From NCBI RefSeq assembly GCF_907165205.1, contig NC_058190.1, positions 41,962,116 to 42,026,115 on the forward strand: a stretch of 64,000 nt of DNA, read 5' to 3'. The notes under the pieces were generated by a model. It searched no databases. It saw only the letters and a list, made by a program, of their open reading frames with translations, and had not been told where the DNA came from. The DNA is from Coccinella septempunctata (Eukaryota; Arthropoda; Insecta; Coleoptera; Coccinellidae). This document shows positions 1 through 12,139 of the stretch, piece after piece. Each line of letters begins with the position of its first letter. The first letter of the stretch is position 1. Position numbers and translations under genes: made by a program.

Positions 1-327
1 TTCGGTTCGAGTACACTTCAAAAAGTAGGTCATCAGTTAGGTAGTTCATGCACAACGGTCATTAGTCTTATTATTGGGAATCGATAGAAATATTCAGTTG
101 AAGTTCAGGCTTATAGCGTTTTTGGAGCTTAATTACATCATGGATTCTTTTATTTTTCCACGGATGGACTTTGAAGGAAGGTCATAGATTATGATCTTTC
201 GGATTGAATAACGATGAAGTGTGAACGCTTTATTTACGTGGATTCGGCTGGTTGCAAAATGGCGAATGCGCCGAGAGATTTTCATTTATCAAGTTGGTTT
301 TGATGCCAATTACCCCCCGTTGCGGGT

Positions 328-990
328 TCTTACCATTTATGAGTGTAGGGACAAACTTATAAGATTGTGTACCGTCCTTTCGGTTAGTTTAACAATTAAT
401 TCCTGTTGAGTTTGCTGTGACCAGAGCGTTTGAATTGTCAGGAAAAATTAACGAATCCAGGAGAGTAAAAGCGCGTTTTTTATGGCCCTTATACTTTCTA
501 GTTTCCTGTACATGTGTTTCACTTTGTGCATGTGTAATTTTTTTCTGGATACATGGGATATTGGGATATTGGGATATTAGATATGTCATGAAACAAGGTT
601 GTTTACAAATCAAACGGCATCACGGATCTCTTTCATTTATTTTGTTGTTTCGTAGGGTGACTTGGGACAATGCCGACTAGATACAAGCGGCGCATTGGCA
701 GAAGGAAATATGCCGATTCTTCGCAGGATATGTTACTTCCACAAAGAAATCACCAAAGAATGAAAGAAATCAAAGTTCCCTTGTTTTGTTCAGTTTTTTT
801 ACATTTGAGTTGCAATATATTTACTTTCGCTGTAATAGGGGTTTATCATTTAATTTCTTTACCGAATTTCAACTATATAATCACAAATTCTAATTTTACA
901 AATCTATACACCTGTTTCAAGTGAGAGTTGAGAAATCAATGGATTTTAACTAGTGTCCCAAGCCTCCCAACTCGGTGGGTGACTTGGGAT
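328..990. repeat. G-family repeat, copy 1 (eroded)
   Basis: This stretch matches the middle of the inverted-repeat element at 43747-44646, in the same order and orientation. Examples are the run beginning TTAACAATTAATTCCTGT near 390 (also near 43868) and GGTGGGTGACTTGGGA near 974 (also near 44449). The terminal inverted repeats of the second copy are not seen here, so this copy is truncated or eroded. The short open frames inside are not conserved between the two copies and are not counted as genes. Confidence 0.7.
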
Positions 991-1555
991 AAGTATACTC
1001 CATTCACTTTTATTTTAGCAGTCGGTTGGCCATGGAAATTTGACACATTTCACTCTGTATAGTACGAAAATGTGGGGTTATGACGCTTGTCAATACATTT
1101 TTTGGTTTCAAATCAATGCTATGTTGCCCGTTCTATGTAAAAGATTCTGTTATTACGTATTTTATCACAATGTCGAATCTCTTCGGAAAATATGTGACGA
1201 ACATAATTGAAGTTCATACAAACTGATTGAAGGCATACCAAATCCAGTTATTTGGATGGAAAATACAAGAGATCAGTATAATATCATAATATGCACTAGC
1301 TTGAGGAGAGTTAATGTTCATTATCTTCTTTGGCTAAAGTTTGAAGACGTTACATCAGTTGTAGATTTCAAAAATATTAACCCGAAGATGAAATGCATAT
1401 GATGCAGTGGTTGGGAATGGGTATCTCCCGAAGGGATTAACAGATAATTAGAAGAATGTTAAATTCTTCAACAAGAACCATCGTGCATCAATGTAAGTAG
1501 AAGGCGAATTAAAGGAAGTTTCAATCAAGATGAACTTCACCTTTGAACAAAAATT
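991..1555. other. unassigned AT-rich DNA
   Basis: No coding frame, RNA gene or repeat boundary that can be supported was seen here. Confidence 0.5.
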
Positions 1556-2140
1556 TCACATGAATAAACAAATAGCAGGACAACTGGCGCGTATTTGTGG
1601 CTGTTTATCTTAATGCATTGATATAATAATAATAATTAGGTATTTATTGGTACCTTACCTAAGACATTTACAATGTATAGGACAAGTCAAATGAAAAATA
1701 TTATAGAAAAATCAATTTTCGGGAACTTATTCTACGATGACATTAATCAAAAATATTGTAGTAAACTTTTCGCATTAATTCACTCAAACAGTCAAACATA
1801 AAATTCTCAAATGCCACCACTTTTTTGGGTCTCCCAATTGAAGGAAATTCTTTGTCATCCTCTTCATTCACAGTCTTTCTGATTGTGGAAATATTCAGCT
1901 GAAATATAAGTCGTTTAGATTCAGATGAAACATATATAAATTCACTTACATTGAATATGTTCGCTACCGTCTGACGTATTGTGGATTTTAGAATATCAGG
2001 GTATAACTATTTGAATGAGCAGACCTGAATTCTAAATAGCATTTTCTGAAATCCTATCTCTTTTTTCAATCACTTTCGGCATTTTCGTAATATTAATTGA
2101 TATAAGTTGTGGCAACGGCGTTATGACATTAACGACATTT
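1556..2140 (-). repeat. Q-family repeat, copy 1, with transposase-like helix-turn-helix remnant
   Basis: An inverted copy lies at about 58425-58930. Shared landmarks are the short run GTTGTGGCAACGGCGTT near 2107 (reverse-complement relative near 58445) and a coding-like stretch near 1820-1880. Read on the minus strand, that stretch gives the pattern STIRKTVNEEDDKEFPSIGRPKK. This resembles the end of a helix-turn-helix followed by a G-R-P-K linker, as in DDE transposases. The family was not identified and element ends were not found. The reading frame is broken in both copies, so this is a remnant. Confidence 0.45.
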
Positions 2141-3683
2141 CATGAGTGCAAACCTTACTGCGTTCTAGTTACAAAAACTTGAGAAAATTATTTCATGGCC
2201 AACTGACTGCTAAAATAAATGTGAATGCAGTATACGTATATAATTGGCTGAAAATTATTGATCAAAATTTTCCATAATGAAAATATTTTCTTTTCAGAAT
2301 TTTTCCTCAAGAAAGTAAAAGTTACCTTCAACTTCCACAGTGATATATACCCAAAATTCCATCGCCTCACCACAAAATCCCTTTCAGTCAGCAGAATCAA
2401 ACATTTCTTCCTGATATTCCCGAATGAAGTTGGCCAAGAGTGAAACACAATATTCCGGGATCATCGCGAGTCGACAACAAACGATAAAAAGCAATCTATC
2501 GTTATTTGCCTCGAAAACACCCCTCGACATATTCCACCTTGTCAACGCCATATCGGATGATGTCGGAATGAAAGATTCGGGCTAGAATTGTTGGATATTA
2601 TGTCGCGTTGTAGAGGATTCGAACAGGGAATTTATTCCGCATATACCACGAGGAATATCCCTGCTTCGATACCTTCTCCCAATAATTCATCATCTTTCAC
2701 GATATCCGACGTATCGGAGCTCTAAAAATAATGAATGAATGGGGATGTGGAAGATGCTGGAGAATGAGTCGCTTGACTTGGTTTTTGGATCATTATTTCC
2801 AACAAGGAAACTTTGTAGTAGAGCGTACAAAAATAAAAACTCTGTCTAAATTTTCAGCTTTTCTTTTGTTAATCGTTGGTTTTTAAAGAAGAATGAAAAA
2901 ATAACGTCAAGTGTGTTGCAAGATTGTCTGAATTCATAAGCAGGGAAGTTACCTTTTGAGGTACACAGCTCAACCAAGTTGCTCACACTCCAGTATACCA
3001 TTGTATTATGTAAATTCATATTTGTTCTTTATTTTCATATATTCATATATTTCCTGTCACTTAACCGCTTTTTTTTGAAAGGAAAAAAGGTTATAACAAG
3101 TTTTGGTAGGTTCTTGAATTTTCTTTTTACTCATATTAATAATAGAAGGTTTATTTCATGGCGAACAATTTTAATCATATCAAAACGATGAACGAAAAAT
3201 ACAGAACATAACACAATAAATTATACACTTAACTACAATAAACAATCTTGTAAATATTCGACAAAACGGTTTCAACGAAAAAGTATTTCTTAGATTTTAT
3301 TCGTGACTTGGATACAATTTTTATTGTATTTTCAAGGAGAGTTTCAACATCATTTTGTAGCTTTTCCTGGTTTTGTTTTTACATTTATGGTTTAGTTACA
3401 GAACACCACAACTACTAAAGAGTTCTGTGATAGTATCAAAGCTTTATATCAATAATTGCAATATCTTCAATAACTTCGACACTTCAGTGAATACGAAACC
3501 ATAAATGTGATGCAAGAAACACAGGAAAAATCAGAAATAATGCAAAATATCTACTACGAAAGGCATGAATAGAACTAAGAATAGGTTTCCCTTGTAAGCG
3601 TTTTGTCGAATATTTACAAGGTTGGCAAGAGTTTCTGAACTCGTCCATTGGAAATACTAATCGACCTGTCTGAGGCATACTTA
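2141..3683. other. unassigned intergenic DNA
   Basis: No gene can be supported. Open frames are short and AT-driven. An acceptor-like pyrimidine run ending TTTTCAG near 2297 precedes a 49-codon open stretch, but no donor, start or family match supports an exon. Confidence 0.5.
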
Positions 3684-4288
3684 CGAGGAAATATTGAAAT
3701 ATTCTTCTAGTATTTATATTATTATATAATCTGGTTCTAGTATAGAACCAAACAAAATTTCAATGTTAAAATATTTCATTACTCAACATATTCTCCTCTT
3801 AATTGGATACATTTATTACAGCGAACCTGCAACGTTTCCAGACCTTTCAAACAAAATTTTTTTTTTGCTCTGCAAACCAGACCTCCACAGCTCTTATAAC
3901 CTCCTCGTGGGAAGAAAATTTTCGACCGTTTAAATTTTTTTCAATTGAGGAAAGAGATGATAGTCGGATGGAGCAAAATCTGGTGAATAAGGGGGGTGTT
4001 CTAGTATTTCAAACCCTAAATGACGAAAATTTTGCATGGCAACATGAGATTTGTATGCAGGGGCGTTGTCCTGCAAAAACAAAACACCTTTGAATAGCTT
4101 ACCGCGTCTTTCCTCTCTTTCGATAGACATCTTCTTTCTTTTAATTTATTGCGTAGCTCTGGTTTACTTCTTTGACCTCAAACTTCACACTGACACTTCT
4201 AATGAGTTATTGTTCGTTGCTATGGTAACGCAATATTTTTTTTATGCGTGGAACTGGTCAAGGCTAACTAGATATCGATACATCCTCG
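3684..4288 (-). mobile_element. mariner element M1, internally deleted
   Basis: Both ends match the other mariner copies: CGAGGAAATATTGAAATATT at the left and a mirrored CATCCTCG at the right. The left flank is TA and the right is TT, where TA would be expected. The copy keeps the 5' leader (about 4205-4288) and the last part of the transposase, with most of the gene deleted between them. A 30-base extra stretch near 3712-3741 is bounded by direct repeats of TTCTAGTAT. It cannot encode a working transposase. Confidence 0.85.
3930..4130 (-). pseudogene. mariner transposase, C-terminal fragment (DD34D)
   Basis: This is the C-terminal part of a mariner-type DDE transposase, the nuclease that cuts and pastes the element at TA sites. 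The reading contains LQDNAPAYKSH (second catalytic Asp) and PPYSPDFAPSDYHLFPQ (third catalytic Asp), 34 residues apart as in the DD34D mariner family. The DNA-binding domain and first catalytic Asp are missing because of the internal deletion of M1. It is not functional. Confidence 0.9.
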
Positions 4289-5699
4289 TTAACCAAAATA
4301 CTGTTTTTCGTAGACCTAAACAAAAAATGACATTTCACGTACTTATTTCCGAACGAAAAGTTGACTATTTTGGACGCCAAGTAATTTTCGTCCGCATTCA
4401 CTTTTCGTCTGCTCTGTTCCTCGTCTAGATACAGATGCGAGTAGCGATTCAATGAATTTGGAGATCCAGGATTCGATGAAAACATAAGTGCCCGTGACAA
4501 TAACTGTCATTTGCACTTGTCGATAGTGTCGATAGTGATAGCGATATGGATATGAGTAACACTCCTCCAGAGATGAGGGAATTGGTAACTACTGCCTGGT
4601 TGGATTTACAGCACACAAGTGAGTAGTACTTTCATGAAAGTATGTGAGGTTGACGAAAAAAACTGCTATATGCACCTCGGAAAAAGATTGTCTATATTGT
4701 CTCGTCAGCTTGCTAGCCTTAGCTACGCCTTTGCTATCAATTTGCAGGGTCGACTGTAATATACAGTGTTTCGTCCTTGGTATATAAATAACTATTTGAT
4801 TCTGTCAGCATTAGATTTCTACATGTCAAAACGTGAACTGTGAGAGTATCAAGAAGGGTAGAGTTCCATTATTAGATATAGAAAACAAAGTCGAAGAAGA
4901 ATTCTGAAAATCAATAATTCTCTCGAACAAAATACAGGAAGGAGGTTCCATTTAATATGAATATTGAAATATACTTTCAAAAAACGAACAAGCCAAAGCC
5001 AAAGTGGCCCAATTTAACTGGTATAGAATTGAATCCGACCTTCCCCACAAAAAAAAGAACAACGAAAGCGAGTGACGCAAACCGTAATCTGGACTCCCGA
5101 ATCAACACGCAATGCCGTCTATTCTAACCTGCAATGCAGCCAATTAACTATACACAACTTTCTTTCCCATTATATCTTCCTATATTCCCTGTTCGCATAA
5201 TGCGAAACCTTGTACCCATCAATTTTATGTTTCTGAGGTCGACTTTTGCTGATTACGTGGATACATTTCAACCTCAAAAATTAGTTCGATAATGTTCGTT
5301 CGAAAATAGAAGATTTCCTGTATGGGTAGTCCCATTATTTGAGTGACGGATATATTCACGAAATGTATTATTTCAAAACTCATTTGACAAATCAGATTTT
5401 TTTTAAAACGTGTCAACTTAAAATCGTTCTTTCTTTTCATTTATTTTTATTTTTCCTATTTTCGTTACAGTTCTTGCGAATATTGATAAGTTACTTTTTC
5501 AATAATCTCATGCTAATGAGCAACCTTTCTGCAGCTCTGTGTGCACTAATTTCAGCTATAAAAGACATGCTAATTGTTTCTTTGTATCGTTCTGCTGTCA
5601 AAGTTGAATAAGATAACAGGATTCGCACAACATTTGATTAAATTTTTTCTGTATTTTTATTAGCTATTGAAGTTTAAAATTTATGACATGCAGAAATTT
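4289..5699. other. unassigned DNA with one exon-like stretch
   Basis: No gene is established. A short open reading at 4546-4618, containing TPPEMRELVTTAW, ends in a consensus splice donor (AA followed by GTGAGTAG). No partner exon was found, so it is reported only as a finding. The remainder is AT-rich with no recognised feature. Confidence 0.4.
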
Positions 5700-5822
5700 T
5701 GAACACTTATATCTCGGAAACAAGACAATATCCAAAAATTCTATTTCCCTTTTTTTATCAAAAATAGCAGCTTGTATACGTTCCTCAATTTTTCGCCTCG
5801 AGTTCTAAATCACCCTGTATAT
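5700..5822. repeat. solo end of a CAGGGTG-type element
   Basis: The stretch ends in ATCACCCTGTA, the mirrored form of the terminus shared by the P and F elements of this window. No opposite end was found nearby, so it is probably a truncated copy. Confidence 0.4.
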
Positions 5823-5959
5823 GGGAATTATTGTTTACAGGACTAAAGGAAAACTTGTATTTTCTCTAACTTAGTCGACGTTTCATCAGTAATGCTGATT
5901 TCTTCAGGACTAGTTTGTATTAAAACTAGTCTTGTACTTATGAAACATTATGTTTTATG

Positions 5960-6112
5960 TTCAGCCAAAGTACCAATTTTTCAAATTGGAAAACTGGAAG
6001 GCGTGAGTGGCATCTAGTGTTCGAAAAAAAATAATCGAATAAATGATACAGCCTGCATCTTTTAAACTGAGCTGAATCGGAAAAATGGTAAAGAAAAAAG
6101 TGCTTCAAAGCA
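5960..6112. repeat. P-family fragment (P0)
   Basis: A fragment of the P repeat. It carries ATGATACAGCCTGCATCTTT, then a run ending GGAAAAATGGTAAAG, as in the right part of P1, P2 and P5. Both ends are missing. Confidence 0.7.
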
Positions 6113-8318
6113 GTTGAAAAATTTCGAAGCAGTTGGAAAAATTTGGATGCTCCAGCCCCTCTCCCTCTAAAAATTTGGCCTCGGCCCGTCTCTGATCTTC
6201 CGAAATTCTGTCCTGGACCGTTTCCAAAATGTCGATATGAAGCAATTTCGCCAAAGAATCATTTCGCAAACGTTTTTTACTCTTTCTAACTCATCAGGAA
6301 GCAGTTTGCGACGTGCTACGGGGACAAAAATATGCAAATGGGGTGGAAAGGTCATTTAGAAAGAACCACGTTCTTCGAATTCTCACCGGGCATCAGGAAA
6401 TTTCAAGTTGGATTGCAGAAAGTGGGTGAAGGTATTTCCTGTATCAATGGCAGTGACTCGGGAAAAGCTAACTTCGAACGATTCATACCTGAGTAAGTTT
6501 GTCTACTCACGTGCACAGTGGGAAATGGGTGGAAAATGAAATGATGTATGTAAAGAGTTAAGAGAGAAATTTTCTGTCTGATGGACTGATACAAGGTTTC
6601 CTTCTACAATCTTGGTAGTGCGGATAGACTAGATATCTACCTATTCGTGAAAACGTGCCAAAAATTGAAAAAATCTCCAAAAATACAGCTTGTTGTCCCA
6701 ATTAATGGGCCCCAAATTCCCAGGAGTTTATTAAATTTATTTCGACCTCTAGAATTATTTTTCGAAATATGTATATCCATGTGAGACCAACCAGACACCC
6801 TTTATGAATCTGGACTTCGAAATCATCGATGAATCGAAAAAATTCAGAGCCTAATTCCTCTCCGTAAGGTTGGAAACAAAACTCGTTGTCAGCGTTAGTC
6901 GAACAGGCAGTTCTTCGTGAGTTTTTAAACTCGAGGGATCTGGATATTCATTATTCACCACCCGTAACGAAGTTAGCAACGGTAATTGGGGTAGATAGGT
7001 AGTTATGAGCGTAACGGCATACCTATAAAGTCGAACTATGGCAATACATCAATTTATAACTGTACAGGTTGGTATTCGCAGAATTAGTGCCAGAGGTTCG
7101 TGTGTATAATTTCGAATTTCCGATACCCCATAAATCGCAAGAACATTTCGGTTAATATGAAGATGAAATCACTACCAGATTTCACATCTTACAACCTGTT
7201 CCATAATCAATTGGAATTCTCTTTAATTTCGAGGAACTTTAACGTCCTCTTTTCAGTCGAACTAAATAAGTAAACCTTCAAAATGGAACATGTAATGGTT
7301 TGTTGGCGTCAGAAATGAAACAATAATAAGAAATTTTCTCCCAACTTTAGGTATCCCCTTCTTGGAAAAAAGTATAGCTCATACGTACACCAAAAAAGGA
7401 AAAAAGCGATTTCCATTGAAGTAGCTGTTAAAATTAATGGAAACAGATATAAATCTCTTCGACCAAGCTAGGGGTATGATGAACTGAACAATAAAATGAT
7501 ATTTTTGGCAAAATATGCAATACCTTCAACAGTTATTTTCTTCCATCTCATTTGGAGGAAAAACAAAACGAAAACAACACCACTAAAGTAGAAAATCGAT
7601 CGGCTTGCTCTAGCAATTCTCGGAACAACTTCTTTCATTATTAATCAGTTTGTGGATAACGAAGAGTGTTGGTGTCAATGACCCTCTTGCCTATACGAAT
7701 TTTGCATGAAAGTTTCGGTGTACTTGCTACCCTATAATAATGAAACTTCCACCCACAAAATTGTTACATACTTCGACGTTGAAACTAGATTTAGAACTGA
7801 TTTATCGTTTCGCTTTAATATAATTTTCTTGAGCTGTCTCATAAACTTTTAGGTTTATTGTTTTCGCGGTCTATTCCTGGACATATTATATGGAAGTGTG
7901 TATAAGAGTTTTCAGCTTATTACCTCTCATTCGGAGTTTCATCCCTATTTTATACTTACGTGAGAGAGACTATGAAGGACTATGAGACTTTTAATAAGGT
8001 GCAGTTTGAAAAAGAAACTATTGAATCTTGAAAAATTTTTTATATAGTCAAATTGAGTTCTTCTTCATATAAAAATATTCATGAGTTGAGATCTATTGTA
8101 ACATAGTCTGTGTGAAATAGTTTGCTACTCAGGATGTCATACATTTGTTCCATGACATATGCTTGAACTTTCAGAAAATGGAAGATTCATCATATTCCAT
8201 TATGAAAATTGAGTAATAGACTTTTGTTCAAAAAATAGCTGTAGCTGCATATCTTTTACTATATGCCATAAGGAGTTATAGATACATCAAATTATATAAT
8301 TTTCACCAGTGAAAAATA
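6113..8318. other. unassigned intergenic DNA
   Basis: About 2.2 kb without a supportable gene. Open frames near 6167-6594 on the minus strand have no recognisable family and no conserved partner. No RNA gene or repeat boundary was recognised. Confidence 0.5.
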
Positions 8319-8944
8319 CAGGGTGAGTCTTCGACTGGTACAAATATTACAACAGTAGATTTATGAGATCAAAAGAAACACTTTTTTCCTATACCATTTT
8401 CTCCGATTCAGACCTGATAAAAAGATAAAGCCGTTTTAAGTTTTTATAATGAGTTGTGCCACCCCTGAAAAATTATAATTGCTTTCACAATAACAAGCTA
8501 AATCTGTGACACTACACATCTGTGGATCTTTTAAACAGAGTTGTATTCAGGCAGAGTATCCAATTTTTTAAATTTCACAGACAATTTTCAACTGTTGAAC
8601 ATCAAATTACTCGAAAACGGCGCATTATACGAGAACATATGTAGAATACTTTTATTTCACAAAACGTTCAAATCTTCATTAGATAGCGTCCAACTTAGTT
8701 TCAAGAGTTGGGTTCTTGAATTTTTAGTATTTTTATGGTACGCAATGGTCATAATGAGAAATCTTGAAGACGTGGGTGATATCTTGTCTTCTTCTTTTTG
8801 TAGATTTATTCCCGGTAACGGGATACAGCTATGAATGAATGAATCTTATAGATCGAGCTGATTCGGAAAATATGGCAAAGGAAAAAAGTGTTTCTTTTGA
8901 CCTCAAGAATCTACTGTTTAAATATTTGTACGTATCAAAGATAT
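8319..8944. mobile_element. P-family element (P1), interrupted by a LINE tail
   Basis: The left end is CAGGGTGAGTC preceded by TA. The right end is degenerate near 8944. The order of internal blocks matches the other P copies: a CTGTGCCACCCCTG block, ACACTACACATCTGTGGATC, then AAACGGCGCATTATACGAGA, then a mirrored copy of the left end. The two ends are inverted repeats of roughly 80-100 bases. The central segment at 8788-8845 is replaced by the 3' end of an RTE-type LINE. No protein is encoded. Confidence 0.8.
8788..8845 (+). mobile_element. RTE-type LINE, 3' tail only
   Basis: A short piece ending ATTCCCGGTAACGGGATA followed by an (ATGA)n-like tail. The same terminal block closes the longer LINE copies at 10417 and 23561 on the other strand. 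A tandem-repeat tail rather than poly(A) is typical of the RTE clade. The piece is severely 5'-truncated and sits in the middle of P1. Confidence 0.7.
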
Positions 8945-8945
8945 T

Positions 8946-9436
8946 CGAACCGAATATACAGAGAGAATGTAAAGGCACCTCTTTATGAGCCCAACCTATG
9001 TTCCACCACCAAATCCTCTCTACTGATTCATATCAATAGAACTAAATGAACCTCACCCTCTGAATGAAAAATTCCAACGCTGAATAAAGATAAAACCGAC
9101 ACCATTCCGGTGTTTCAGTATAATTCCCAAAAAGCCCGAACTTAATACGCATCAAACCCGTTATCTTTCATTCCGCGGTCCATATTTTACCCACATAATA
9201 AGCTTCCGGAAGTGATGGCCGGAACGATACAGCCATGTTGACTGAACATGGCTAATGGTCCACCGCTTTGTGTAATCGCCGGTAATCCGCACCATCGGGC
9301 AAAAGAGATTTTTTTTTCATATTTATCAGCCAGGCGTACGTCCGACCTTCCACACCGCCATCTTTCATTTATGCCTAATTGCTGTAAGCGCAGATTATAA
9401 TGGTCAGTCCTGAATCAAGAAATATGATTCGTCAGA
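8946..9436. other. unassigned DNA, relatively GC-richer
   Basis: No gene was seen. A perfect 8-bp stem with a 5-base loop (GCCATGTT / AACATGGC) lies near 9230-9255. The sequence is less repetitive than its surroundings but has no coding signal. Confidence 0.45.
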
Positions 9437-9533
9437 GATGTTCAGGAATATCGGAATAAGGGGACAGCTATATTTTAAATTTTGCGCATTCGCCATTTTG
9501 CATCAAACCCTTTAATGCATACATAATGGGCAA
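9437..9533. repeat. T3-type MITE fragment
   Basis: Matches the left part of the element at 11166-11496: AATATCGGAATAAGGGGACA, then TTGCGCATTCGCCATTTTGC. It stops where the A1 element begins. Confidence 0.65.
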
Positions 9534-9534
9534 G

Positions 9535-10352
9535 TTTCCTAAAACTCCAAAACCGAATTTGAGATTATTTATGGAAAGCCTTTTCTACTAGTTATTCAAC
9601 ACGTAAAAAATTCGCTTCAAAATTCAGACATTTCAGAAATACACCCTTCGAAACTTCGACTATGTAAAAGCTGGTGACGTAGAATGCCTTTATTAAAATA
9701 TAGTAATTTTTGTTAATTCGACAACACTGGAACCGATCAAGAAGATATCCACAGATTACAAAAAATTGTTTCTGTAATCTGTGTCTTTACCTTCTTAAAA
9801 CCCATAGACATATAGACATGGACTGTGCCTTCCCTTTCTATCTATGCATGAAATGTGGTCAAAAAAAGTGACAGAGAGAAACGCACGTCGGGAATGCAGT
9901 TGTCTCTTTCTAGAATATTGATTGGACCACACTCACCTCTATGTGAACAAAAAAGAGAAGTTAAATGCCCGACCATCATTTCTCTCTTTCTATAAAAAAA
10001 GCCAATTTCATGATGACATTGCTCAGTCCATGTCTCTATGTCTATGTTAAAACCGATGACATTTTGTGTCATTGTGTGTTTTTCTTGTCAAATGTGAATA
10101 ATGTGATCATCAAACTTGATATTACATCTATGGTGATCAGAAAACTTTCATGACCATTACTGACACAAATGGGCGTTGCCGGATTGTAAAAATGACGTAG
10201 AATGTTCACAAGAGCACTTCTGAAATCAGAATTTTCGTAATCGAATACAGACAAAATGCAATATGTTTAAATTCGAAAAAAATATATTTCGAGATATTTG
10301 AGTTATAAGGATTTTTATGACATATATTTTGAAATTCAGGAAAATACCCCAT
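9535..10352. mobile_element. A-family element (A1) carrying a nested MITE
   Basis: An inverted, uninterrupted relative lies at 37376-37957. The ends are weak inverted repeats (ATGGGCAAGTTTCCTAAA against a mirrored ATGGGGTATTTTCCTGAA). Internally it carries repeated ATTCTACGTCA motifs, a mirrored pair around a GATTACA-type sequence, and no open reading frame common to both copies. The extra 252 bases relative to A2 are the hAT-like MITE at 9803-10046 plus one target duplication. Confidence 0.7.
9803..10046. mobile_element. hAT-like MITE with 8-bp target duplication
   Basis: The element starts CATAGACATATAGACATGG and ends with the mirror CCATGTCTCTATGTCTATG, giving 26-bp terminal inverted repeats with two mismatches. 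It is flanked on both sides by TTAAAACC (9795-9802 and 10047-10054), an 8-bp target duplication. The related A2 copy has no such insertion. Eight-base duplications are typical of hAT and P superfamilies; hAT is the more likely but is inferred. No transposase is encoded. Confidence 0.85.
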
Positions 10353-10416
10353 TGCATAGAATGCATCAATTTGAACAGGTATCCTTTTTATATCTCGATC
10401 CTACGCGGAACAATGG

Positions 10417-11163
10417 TTCATTCATTCATTCATTGCTTTATCCCGTTACCGAGAATAAACCTAAAAAAAAAAGAAAATCGGTGCCCTAATTTCCTAGGAC
10501 TACTTGCGACTGTGTGCCCTCCTGTGACTGAAGAGACCCAGCCGCGATCTAAAGATCCTTCCACACTTCGGGAATGGATAGTCACCAACCAGATCTGGCC
10601 GCCGCTGTATTCTTCTCGAGTCTCCATTATAACTGTGGACCAAAGACCTCGACTGTGATCTATCTAACGTTAGTTGTTCCCAGTTATAATTGGCAAAACT
10701 GATTTTAGGGATTGATGCAGTATATCCTTAAATCGCTTATACTGGCCTCCTTGTTCTGCGAGCTCCATCTGTGAATTCGCCATACAGAGCTATTTTGTGT
10801 CTTGCATTCTCAGAATGTGGCCGCTCCATCTGAGTCGGGCTCTCGTTACTTGGGTCTCAATAGTTGTACAACTCGGGCGTTGCAAGACTTTTGTATTCGA
10901 AACTTTGTGTAACCATCTGATGTGCATTATTTGTCTCAGATGACGTTGTTGCGTTTGTTCAAGCTGTTTAATGTGTCACCTGTGTAGGGAGTCCAGCTTT
11001 CGCTTCCGTAAAGAAGCGTTGGGTGGACCACTGCTTTGTAAACAGCTGTCATGGTCTTCAGATTGAGGTCATGATTTTGAAGCACTCTGTCCTTTAGCTT
11101 CCAGAATGCCCTTCATGCCAAATTGATACGGTTGTGTATTTCCGTGTCTAGGTTAGCCCTAGT
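10417..11163 (-). mobile_element. RTE-type LINE, 5'-truncated copy B
   Basis: The minus strand runs from a truncated 5' end at 11163 to a (TGAA)n-like tail at 10417-10434. It is collinear with the 3' part of copy A (23561-24985), including the reading METREEYSGGQIW and the upstream stretch for the end of the reverse transcriptase region. Frames are broken by several indels, so no protein is made. The 5' edge abuts the T3 element. Confidence 0.85.
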
Positions 11164-11165
11164 AT

Positions 11166-11496
11166 TATCGAAATATCGGAATAAGGGGACAGATAATATA
11201 TATATTTTCAATTTTGCGCATTCGCCATTTTGCACCAAACCCTTTAATTTTAAATTACATAGAATGCATTTTAAATGGTTAGTTTCCATCAATTCGTATC
11301 AACCCTATATGAGCGTCATGACAGCAGCCTCCCTTCATATTTAAGATTTTAAGGGTTGTTGTAATCAGTATAACAGGGTTGATACAAATTGATTGGGACC
11401 AACCGTGTAAAATAGCCCCCCTCTGACCTCTTTTTGCATTTTTCATGGTTTTATGTGCAAAGGTAAAAATACGGCTGTTCCGATATTCCTGAACAG
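11166..11496. mobile_element. T3 foldback MITE
   Basis: The ends are inverted versions of AATATCGGAA (left near 11170, right near 11480). Inside, a second mirrored pair is visible: GGTTAGTTTCCATCAATT near 11278 and a mirrored AATTGATTGGGACCAACC near 11386. A partial copy of the left half lies at 9437-9533. The terminal motif is shared with the shorter T1 and T2 elements. It is non-coding. Confidence 0.65.
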
Positions 11497-11498
11497 TA

Positions 11499-12137
11499 CA
11501 GGGTGTCCTAAATTGGATGTCCAGCGAGGGGATCTCGGAAACTAGAATAGCTAGAGCAAAACCGATGACACATTTCCAAGCCCTTTTTCAGAATAACAAA
11601 GAATGGTGAAAACCGTAGCCTTCCATTCTTCGTTTTTGAGATATCAGCAAAGAATGAGATTTTGATGATTTCGAAAAGTTGTATTAACTTTTTTGTCTTT
11701 GGAGTTACAGATCTGAAACTTGAACCTCCTGCAGTTATTTTATTACGTTGAATCCATTGGTCAGCTCGAATTTTTTTTCTTCTGTTCTAGATTTCGAATT
11801 ATTAGGTAAACTTTTGTTTTTTCTTATTCTCACTTTTACTGAATTCGTTATTTTTGAATTGAAAAGAAGGTTTGTCAGTAGATTCTGCGTATGAAAGGGC
11901 CTATAGAAGGTTCAAGTTTCAGATCTGTTATTTCCAAGACAAAATATTCACGACAACTTTTCGAAATCGTCAAAATCTCATTTTTTCTAATACATCAATA
12001 ACGAAGAATCCTAGGAGGCTACGGTGTTCACCGTTCTTTATTTCTCTGAAAAAAGCTCGCGAATGTGCTATCAGTTTTGTTCAAGCTCTTTTAGATTCCT
12101 AGATTCCCTTACTTGACATCGAATTTGGGACACCCTC
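11499..12137. mobile_element. foldback element F2
   Basis: It begins CAGGGTGTCCTAAATTGG and ends with a mirrored form of AGGGTGTCCCAAATTCG, flanked by TA on both sides. The two halves pair over most of their length: AAACCGTAGCCTTCCATTC near 11608 mirrors a stretch near 12000-12030. The transcript or single strand would form a long hairpin. The open frame at 11872-12102 is an arm of this palindrome, not a gene. Confidence 0.8.
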
Positions 12138-12139
12138 TA

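Noticed and set aside
5875..5900. Possible third hammerhead core (CTGATGA on the minus strand)
   Set aside because: No stem II and GAAA box follow at the required spacing.
11872..12102. Open frame of 76 codons
   Set aside because: It lies in one arm of the F2 palindrome and is not conserved as protein.
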